Made by a program: the position numbers and the translations under genes. DNA of 12,053 bases from Treponema sp. (GTDB lineage Bacteria > Spirochaetota > Spirochaetia > Treponematales > Treponemataceae), in assembly GCA_017614655.1 (NCBI GenBank), contig JAGABO010000054.1, positions 1 through 12,053 of the forward strand. The letters are read 5' to 3'. Below the pieces are notes generated by a model that worked only from the letters and a program-made list of their open reading frames with translations, had not been told where the DNA came from and ran no database searches. Shown here piece by piece: positions 7,217 to 12,053 of this stretch. The number at the start of each line of letters is the position of its first letter. Position 1 is the stretch's first letter.

Positions 7217-7971
7217 GAGAAGTCTTTTCCGAGATAAATTTCGCGGGCTTCCGGGGAGCGCAGGATTTCTTCCTTGTCTCCCTGAGTAATAATCTGGCCG
7301 TTAGAGATAATGATTCCCCTGTGCGTTATTTCCAGTGTATCGCGGACGTTGTGGTCCGTGATGAGGATACCGATTCCCTGTTTACTTAAAAGCTTGATTA
7401 TTCCTTTAATGTCAGCAACGGCAATCGGGTCAATACCGGCGAACGGTTCATCAAGAAGAAGGAACTTTGGTTCTATTGCAAGAGAGCGGGCAATTTCCGT
7501 ACGGCGCCGTTCTCCTCCCGAGAGGGTGTAAGCCTGCTGTTTTCTGATTCGGCCGATTGCAAACTCTTCGATAAGCTGTTCAAGACATTCGTGTTTCTGC
7601 TTTTTATCCAGGTCTTTACGGCGTTCAAGAATGGACCAGATGTTTTCTTCGACAGTGAGTTTTCTAAAAACAGAAGGCTCCTGTGGAAGATAGGAAATGC
7701 CGAGCTGTGCGCGTTTGTACATCGGAAGCTGGGTAATGCATTTATCATTTAAGAAGATGTCGCCTGAGGTTGGTTTGTAAAAGCCTACAATCATGTAGAA
7801 GCTGGTGGTTTTTCCGGCGCCGTTTGGTCCGAGAAGGCCGACTATTTCTCCGTTAGTCATGGAAAAATCAATTCCGCGGACAACATTTTTTCTTCCGAAG
7901 GATTTGAACAGGGCAGATACTCTTAGAGTTGAAGTTACCGGATTTGAATTGAAATCTGCTTCTGTACTCAT
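7210..7971 (-). CDS. lptB: LPS-export-type ABC transporter ATPase LptB
   Basis: Cytoplasmic ATPase that, in the Lpt system, powers extraction of outer-membrane glycolipid from the inner membrane by LptFG. The 253-residue protein has Walker A GPNGAGKT (48-55), Q-loop Gln97 in YLPQEPSVFRKL (an LptB hallmark), signature LSGGERRRTEIAR (150-162), and Walker B LLLDEPFAGIDP (171-182). The switch is His207 in LITDHNV, and the C-terminal region is typical of the family. An N-terminal extension of about 15 residues precedes the usual start. ATG overlaps the lptA stop (ATGA), with AAGGAG upstream, so I kept this start. It is the last gene of the minus operon. Its stop codon lies inside the inverted-repeat element. 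No lptF or lptG is in the window. Confidence 0.95.
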   Translation of the reverse strand: MSTEADFNSNPVTSTLRVSALFKSFGRKNVVRGIDFSMTNGEIVGLLGPNGAGKTTSFYMIVGFYKPTSGDIFLNDKCITQLPMYKRAQLGISYLPQEPSVFRKLTVEENIWSILERRKDLDKKQKHECLEQLIEEFAIGRIRKQQAYTLSGGERRRTEIARSLAIEPKFLLLDEPFAGIDPIAVADIKGIIKLLSKQGIGILITDHNVRDTLEITHRGIIISNGQIITQGDKEEILRSPEAREIYLGKDFSM

Positions 7972-8747
7972 TGTTCTTCTCCTTCTTTTGATTTTACTTC
8001 GGTATTTTTTTCTGCAGTTTGTGTTTCTTCTTTAGCAGTCACTTTTTCTTCTGAAGGTTCAGTTTTTGTTTCTGATGATTCAGTGGCTTCTTTTGCGGGG
8101 GCCGGGGATTCAGTTTTATTTTCTTCTTCTTTTGATTTAGAAACTACAGAGCCCTTAACTCTTCCGTCGAGAGTGATTTCGTTTGTTTCCAGGTTTAAGG
8201 TAATGTTCTGGGCGCGGAAAGTATCTTCTCCCTGAGTAATGCGCGGATTTCCCGTAAGTTCAAGCATCTGTTCCGTTTTTTTGTAGACTGCGTAAGAGGC
8301 GGTACAGTGATTGTCCTTCTGAACAAGACTTACCTGAACGGACATTACTGCGATGTCGGTATCCTGATTGTATTCGATTATTTCTGCATCGGCGGTAACA
8401 GAATTTTTTTCATCAATAAGGTGAACACTGTTTTCGAGAACGGCAATTTTTGTCTGCCTGTCATATTTCATGGAAGAACAGGTAAAAGAAAGTTCACTCT
8501 GAAGGTTGCGTCCGCTTATGTTTCCTTCTGCTGTTATGATGCGGTAGTCTTTTCCAGAGAGAGTGATTTCATCGGCATGTATTTCCATTGAGTCGGTAAG
8601 GATATAGGCACTGCCTTTAAGAGATGTAGTGCTTGTGCTGCTTCCAGCAGTTCCCGACATTGATTCTGCAGAGAAGGAGATTTTTTCGGCAGCTAACGGG
8701 GAGAGAAGAAAAAATGCTGATACAAAAAGAGCTGCTTTAATTTTCAT
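7968..8747 (-). CDS. lptA: LptA/OstA-like periplasmic transport protein with charged C-terminal tail
   Basis: A 259-residue OstA-fold protein, the expected periplasmic bridge of the Lpt system. The signal peptide is about residues 1-20 (hydrophobic core FVSAFFLL, cleavage after LAA). The body (about 45-200) shows the alternating short beta-strand pattern of this family: MEIHADEITLSG, ITAEGNISGRNLQ, VTADAEIIEY, FRAQNITLNLETNEITLDG. Residues about 203-259 are a low-complexity tail rich in Glu, Lys, Thr and Ser, probably disordered and absent from E. coli LptA. Cys90 and Cys148 could form a disulfide. It overlaps lptC by 11 bases, and its ribosome binding site (AAGGA) lies in the purine-rich codons of the LptC tail. 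It overlaps lptB by 4 bases. The family call rests on fold pattern plus neighbours. Confidence 0.85.
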   Translation of the reverse strand: MKIKAALFVSAFFLLSPLAAEKISFSAESMSGTAGSSTSTTSLKGSAYILTDSMEIHADEITLSGKDYRIITAEGNISGRNLQSELSFTCSSMKYDRQTKIAVLENSVHLIDEKNSVTADAEIIEYNQDTDIAVMSVQVSLVQKDNHCTASYAVYKKTEQMLELTGNPRITQGEDTFRAQNITLNLETNEITLDGRVKGSVVSKSKEEENKTESPAPAKEATESSETKTEPSEEKVTAKEETQTAEKNTEVKSKEGEEQ

Positions 8748-9318
8748 CTTTTTTTTCCTTTTGTTCCTTTGCAGCTTCTTCTTCGGTTTCTTCTTTTTTG
8801 ATTATCGTTCCAGAAACATCGTAGCCGAAAGCGTAGGATAGTGTTATGCCGCTTGCAGAAAAACCGCGTCCGAAAATTTCTACATCATCGCGGAAAAGTT
8901 CAACATAGTCATCTGCGCCCGAAGTGAGCTGTTCGGTTTTTGCATTCCATTTTAAGTTGTCTGCAATAATCTGCATGTTCTGTTCATTGTTCTTGAGCTT
9001 AATTTTTTCGTAAAGGGTGTAGATTTCGTTTTTTGTATCCATCGCAAGAAGTGAACAGCTTCCTGTTGTTGCTGCGTTATTGTTTTCATCGAAGGTGGTA
9101 AAGGCTGGATTTTTTGCATAACAAGAGCGGTCAGAAGCGTACTGTTCAAGTTCGTCTGCATCCATGTCCATTGTTTTCCTTGAATTTTCATAACGCGTAA
9201 AGTGTGTGTTAATAAAAACAAATTCAGGAACAATGTCTTTGACACTTCTTTCTGCGCCGTAATCAAGCGAACATGAGAAAAACAGAATTGCTGATGCAGA
9301 CAGAACAAGAAATTTCAT
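8737..9318 (-). CDS. lptC: LptC-family protein, predicted lipoprotein
   Basis: A 193-residue protein with the LptC-type pattern PEFVFINTHFTRY...DADELEQY (about 31-60) and later IKLKNNEQNMQIIADNLKWNAKTEQLTS. In E. coli, LptC is held in the inner membrane by an N-terminal helix and passes glycolipid to LptA. Here the N-terminus MKFLVLSASAILFFSC ends in a plausible relaxed spirochaetal lipobox (LFFSC, Cys16), so it may be lipid-anchored instead. Cys66 and Cys88 could pair. The last 20 residues are a Glu/Lys-rich tail, as in the downstream LptA. ATG overlaps the pyrG stop (ATGA). No good Shine-Dalgarno is visible, so translation probably depends on coupling. The call combines weak sequence pattern with position before lptA-lptB. 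Confidence 0.8.
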   Translation of the reverse strand: MKFLVLSASAILFFSCSLDYGAERSVKDIVPEFVFINTHFTRYENSRKTMDMDADELEQYASDRSCYAKNPAFTTFDENNNAATTGSCSLLAMDTKNEIYTLYEKIKLKNNEQNMQIIADNLKWNAKTEQLTSGADDYVELFRDDVEIFGRGFSASGITLSYAFGYDVSGTIIKKEETEEEAAKEQKEKKDEN

Positions 9319-10916
9319 TTTTTATTGTCGAGAGCTGCCTTGATAAATGCGTTAAACAGCGGATGTGGCTTTGAAGGTCTGCTTAAAAATTCAGGATGGA
9401 ACTGAACTCCGATTCCGAAAACGTGATCTTTCCATTCAAAGGCTTCTGTCTGCCCGTCCGAAGCGGCACTTGCAGAAATAAGAAGTCCGTGCGAAATCAT
9501 ATCCTGTGAATAGCGGCGGTCAAAAGTATATTTTGAACGATGGCGTTCCGTAATCTGTTCGGTGCCGTAGATTTTACAGAGCTTTGTTCCGCTGGTGAGG
9601 TTTACTTTTGCAGCTCCAAGCTTCATGATTCCGTCGCTTACAAGAGGCTGTTCTTCCGGAAGACTGATTACCGGATGCTTTGTTGTCTGAATAAATTCCG
9701 TTGAATCAGCATCATCCCATGAACAGATGTGACGGGCTGTATCAATTGCCATTAACTGCATGCCGAGATCTATTCCCAGATAAGGGATGTTGTTTTCGCG
9801 TGCATGCTTTACTGTTCTAAGAAGACCAAGGAATCCGCGCTGTCCGTAGTTACCGGGCACTACGATTCCGTCTGTATCTGCAAAGAACGGCGCAATATCG
9901 CTTGTGTTTTCCAGTGCCTCTGCATCAATTTTCTTAATTGTAATATCGGTATTGTTTCCGGAAACTGCTGCGTGGAAAAGAGATTCCTGTACACTCTTGT
10001 AACAGTTGTCGAGGTAATCTTTTTTTCCTACAAGAGCAATTACGGCCTTGTGTTCAGGATTTGCAAGTTTTCCGAGGAAAGATTCCCATTCAGAAATGTC
10101 AGCGCTGCGGTCATTAAAGTTAAAGCGCGAAAGAATTCTTTCGGTAAGTTTCTGTTCATTAAAGATAACCGGAAGTTCATAAACTGACTGTTTAACATCT
10201 GGCGAAACAAAAACGGAGGCCGGATTTACGTTACAGAAAAGTGCAATCTTCTTTTTGAGGGATTCATCAACTTCGCCTTCACAGCGGCAGATGAGGATGT
10301 CCGGCTGAATACCGACATTCTGCAGCTGCTTAACGGAATTCTGTGTAGGTTTTGATTTAAGTTCACCGCCTGTAATTACAGGAATGAGCGTAAGATGAAC
10401 AGAAAGAACATTTTCTTTTCCAAGTTCGCGCATGAACTGACGGGCAGCTTCCAGATAAGGAACGGCTTCGATATCACCGACAGTACCGCCGATTTCTACG
10501 ACAACAACATCAGCACCTGAAGAAGAAGCAACATGCCTGATGCAGCGCTTTATTTCATCAGTAACGTGTGGAATAACCTGAACTGCACGTCCGTTGTATT
10601 TACCCGCACGTTCATTGTTGATTACATTCTGATAGACTTTTCCGATTGTAAGACAGTTTTCGCTGCTTAAAGAGCCGTTTGTAAAACGACTGAAGTTACC
10701 GAGATCAAGGTCTGTTTCTGCACCGTCTTCCGTTACAAAAACTTCTCCGTACTGATATGGACTTATATTTCCGGCATCGACATTGATATAGGGATCACAT
10801 TTCATCATGGCAACTTTAAGGCCACAGGATTCAAGAAGACTGCCGATTGTGCTTGAAGCAACGCCTTTTCCAAGACTTGAGCAGACGCCGCTCGTTACAA
10901 GGATATACTTACTCAT
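9315..10916 (-). CDS. pyrG: CTP synthase with non-canonical glutaminase site (Cys replaced by Asp)
   Basis: CTP synthase makes CTP from UTP, ATP and an ammonia group, normally released from glutamine by its own C-terminal domain. The 533-residue length is normal. The synthetase domain (about 1-270) is well conserved: SSLGKG (P-loop, 13-18), DPYINVD, GEVFVTEDGAETDLDLG, VQVIPHVTDEIK, and GGTVGDIE (143-150). The glutaminase domain (about 290-533) keeps YLGI-LGMQL, ADSTEF and VQFHPEF (His507, Glu509). The catalytic nucleophile position is Asp383 (GIDLGMQ, codon GAT) instead of Cys. The oxyanion-hole motif is VPGNYG (353-358) instead of VPGGFG, and ERHRHRYE is ERHRSKYT. It is therefore predicted to use free ammonia only. 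Shine-Dalgarno is weak, 28 bases follow rseC, and the stop overlaps lptC by ATGA. Confidence 0.95.
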   Translation of the reverse strand: MSKYILVTSGVCSSLGKGVASSTIGSLLESCGLKVAMMKCDPYINVDAGNISPYQYGEVFVTEDGAETDLDLGNFSRFTNGSLSSENCLTIGKVYQNVINNERAGKYNGRAVQVIPHVTDEIKRCIRHVASSSGADVVVVEIGGTVGDIEAVPYLEAARQFMRELGKENVLSVHLTLIPVITGGELKSKPTQNSVKQLQNVGIQPDILICRCEGEVDESLKKKIALFCNVNPASVFVSPDVKQSVYELPVIFNEQKLTERILSRFNFNDRSADISEWESFLGKLANPEHKAVIALVGKKDYLDNCYKSVQESLFHAAVSGNNTDITIKKIDAEALENTSDIAPFFADTDGIVVPGNYGQRGFLGLLRTVKHARENNIPYLGIDLGMQLMAIDTARHICSWDDADSTEFIQTTKHPVISLPEEQPLVSDGIMKLGAAKVNLTSGTKLCKIYGTEQITERHRSKYTFDRRYSQDMISHGLLISASAASDGQTEAFEWKDHVFGIGVQFHPEFLSRPSKPHPLFNAFIKAALDNKK

Positions 10917-10944
10917 GCGCTGTATTTTCCCATTTTATGCAGAT

Positions 10945-11352
10945 TTATTCAACTGCTACTATAGTAGACTTTCCGGGAAGATCGATTTTTCTTGTAAAAA
11001 TAAAAACAAATATGCTGGAGACGGCAAGGAAGGAAAGTACGCAGACGGCCCGTATTCCGTCCGAAACCGCAAGTTCAAAAAGTCCTGCAATTTTCGGGGC
11101 GGTTATGTAGCCGAGTATTGCGCAGAAAAAAGGAAAGAGAAGGCTTATAAGGCCGGAGATTCCCTGCATGAACGGTGAGTTGTCCAGAGTTACGATACTG
11201 CCTTTTTCTATTTTAAAGCCGTGCGGATTTGAAACTGAATATTCAACCTGGACACTTTCGCAGCCGTGTGTACAGGAAATGCAGCTGCTTTTGAGTATGG
11301 GACGTACTGTAATTGATTTTTCTACGGAAACAACAACGGCTTTTTTTGTCAT
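10945..11352 (-). CDS. RseC/MucC-family membrane protein
   Basis: A 135-residue protein with the RseC_MucC family layout. It has a short soluble N-terminal part with a cysteine cluster (Cys24, Cys27, Cys31 in SSCISCTHGCES), then a small beta-rich stretch ending in KKGS-like turns (KIEKGSIVTL). Two transmembrane helices follow (about 65-87 and 103-122). In other bacteria, members modulate sigma-E signalling or help reduce SoxR together with Rnf-type electron transport proteins. The cysteines suggest a redox or metal site. Which role applies here cannot be decided: no rnf, rseA/B or soxR gene is in view. The ATG follows the TPR gene stop by 1 base, with only a weak GTGGA upstream, so coupling is likely. 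Confidence 0.82.
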   Translation of the reverse strand: MTKKAVVVSVEKSITVRPILKSSCISCTHGCESVQVEYSVSNPHGFKIEKGSIVTLDNSPFMQGISGLISLLFPFFCAILGYITAPKIAGLFELAVSDGIRAVCVLSFLAVSSIFVFIFTRKIDLPGKSTIVAVE

Positions 11353-11353
11353 G

Positions 11354-11875
11354 TCAGTTATTCCACAGTTTGAGCTTTTCTACACAGGATTCGTATCCGG
11401 CTTTGTTACCGAGTTCTTCGTAAGTGTCGCGCAGGTTGTAAAGGGCATCATAGTAGTACGGATTTAAGATAAGCGCCTGTTCAAAGGCAATGCTTGCTTC
11501 TTCGTATTCGCCGCTCTTAAAAAAGACAACGCCTGTTGTATTCCAGATGTGTGCGTTTTCGGGCTGAATGTTGATGCCGAGTATTGTGTACCGTCTTGCT
11601 TCGTCCATGTTTCCGAGTGTGAGTGAAAGGTGCGCAAGAGTTTCGATGATTTCTCCGTCTTCCGGATTCATGATGAAGGCTTTTTCTACAGCTTCTTTTG
11701 CTTTCTGAAGTTCACCTGCATCTCTGTAAGTAATTCCCAGATTAAACCAGAGAAGATAGTTTTCTTTTTCTATAGTAATAGCGCGCTTTAAACATGCGAT
11801 GGCTTCTTCGAAGTTACCGCTGGCTGCGAGATTAATTGCCTGATTGTTTAACTTTTCACAGCTTTCGATCATCAT
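11354..11875 (-). CDS. TPR-repeat protein
   Basis: A 173-residue soluble protein made almost wholly of about five tetratricopeptide repeats of 34 residues (about 6-39, 40-73, 74-107, 108-141, 142-173). Typical positions are visible: W/L-x-x-L-G, Y, G-x/E-A, A, A-L-x-x-N-P. Good examples are LLWFNLGITYRDAGELQKAK and IWNTTGVVFFKSGEYEEA. TPRs bind other proteins or peptides, and no catalytic domain or signal peptide is present. The start is the first of two adjacent ATGs (11875), which has GGAG 8 bases upstream and overlaps the upstream gene stop as ATGA. Its position before rseC, pyrG and lptCAB suggests a scaffold for envelope or redox functions, but the partner is unknown. Confidence 0.9.
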   Translation of the reverse strand: MMIESCEKLNNQAINLAASGNFEEAIACLKRAITIEKENYLLWFNLGITYRDAGELQKAKEAVEKAFIMNPEDGEIIETLAHLSLTLGNMDEARRYTILGINIQPENAHIWNTTGVVFFKSGEYEEASIAFEQALILNPYYYDALYNLRDTYEELGNKAGYESCVEKLKLWNN

Positions 11876-12053
11876 GTCTTTATCTCCGGAATCATAGAGG
11901 TGAAAAGCGAAGTAATCTTTTGTGCTTCTTCGTTCCTGAAAAGCTGTTCAAAGGATGCACAGCTTTCGTGAATAAGTTTTTTTCCTTCAGAAAGGGCGTT
12001 TTCTACGGCACCGCTTTCTGTAAGAAGTTTTATGGCCTTTTCTACTGCAGGAC
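11872..12053 (-). CDS. C-terminal end of an unidentified protein, possibly polyprenyl synthetase (partial)
   Basis: An open minus-strand frame enters from the right edge (first full codon at 12051) and ends at TGA 11872-11874, giving 59 residues (PAVEKAIKLLTESGAVENAL... to ...FTSMIPEIKT). The other two minus frames are closed by stops. The stop overlaps the TPR gene start as ATGA, and GGAG of that gene lies in its last codons, as expected for a real cotranscribed gene. The segment AIKLLTESGAVENALSEGKKLI resembles the C-terminal helices of trans-isoprenyl diphosphate synthases (IspA/IspB family), which carry an ESGALEYA-like motif. The catalytic DDxxD motifs would lie outside the window, so the identity is a guess. 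Confidence 0.6.
   Translation of the reverse strand, partial: PAVEKAIKLLTESGAVENALSEGKKLIHESCASFEQLFRNEEAQKITSLFTSMIPEIKT

Noticed and set aside
7114..7389. Plus-strand ORF of 91 codons starting in the intergenic inverted-repeat element
   Set aside because: Most of it lies antisense to lptB, the start has no clear ribosome binding site, and the N-terminal part is translated hairpin sequence.
8952..9308. 118-codon minus-strand ORF overlapping lptC
   Set aside because: It is a frame shadow of lptC, with no start signal and no recognisable domain.

Overview
The window looks like a chromosome segment from a spirochaete of the genus Treponema, probably a host-associated or gut/rumen type. The reasons are the RpoA and L17 sequences, a small zinc-ribbon gene directly behind rplQ, lipoprotein signal peptides with relaxed lipoboxes, moderate GC, and the gene set as a whole. 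The genus is inferred from reading protein character, not from a database search.

Region 1 (1-1718, + strand) is the 3' end of the large ribosomal protein operon. It holds rpoA (5' end outside the window), rplQ overlapping it by ATGA, and a 76-residue protein with two CxxC pairs. A strong Rho-independent terminator closes it. Region 2 (1732-7067, + strand) is a complete branched-chain amino acid ABC importer: livJ (lipoprotein receptor), a long hairpin with a T-rich tail, then livH, livM, livG and livF. The four transporter genes overlap or nearly touch. The last gene encodes a CBS-CBS-ACT protein, 2 bases after livF, which may sense amino acid or nucleotide levels for the transporter.

Region 3 (7068-7216) lies between two convergent operons and is packed with inverted repeats, including two perfect hairpins and repeated copies of GATGTAATTT in both orientations. 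It looks like a small palindromic, MITE-like intergenic element whose right end supplies the lptB stop codon. Region 4 (7210-12053, - strand, reading right to left) is a tightly coupled operon: the 3' end of a gene that may encode a polyprenyl synthetase, a TPR protein, an RseC-family membrane protein, pyrG, then lptC, lptA and lptB. All junctions overlap or are separated by 1 base, except a 28-base gap before pyrG. The operon joins CTP synthesis to envelope lipid transport.

The most notable observation is in PyrG. Its synthetase domain is well conserved, but the catalytic cysteine of the glutaminase domain is aspartate (GIDLGMQ instead of GICLGMQ) and the oxyanion-hole motif is VPGNYG instead of VPGGFG. 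The His-Pro-Glu end of the triad is intact. This predicts a CTP synthase that cannot hydrolyse glutamine and depends on free ammonia. No CRISPR array, tRNA, rRNA or transposase gene was seen.
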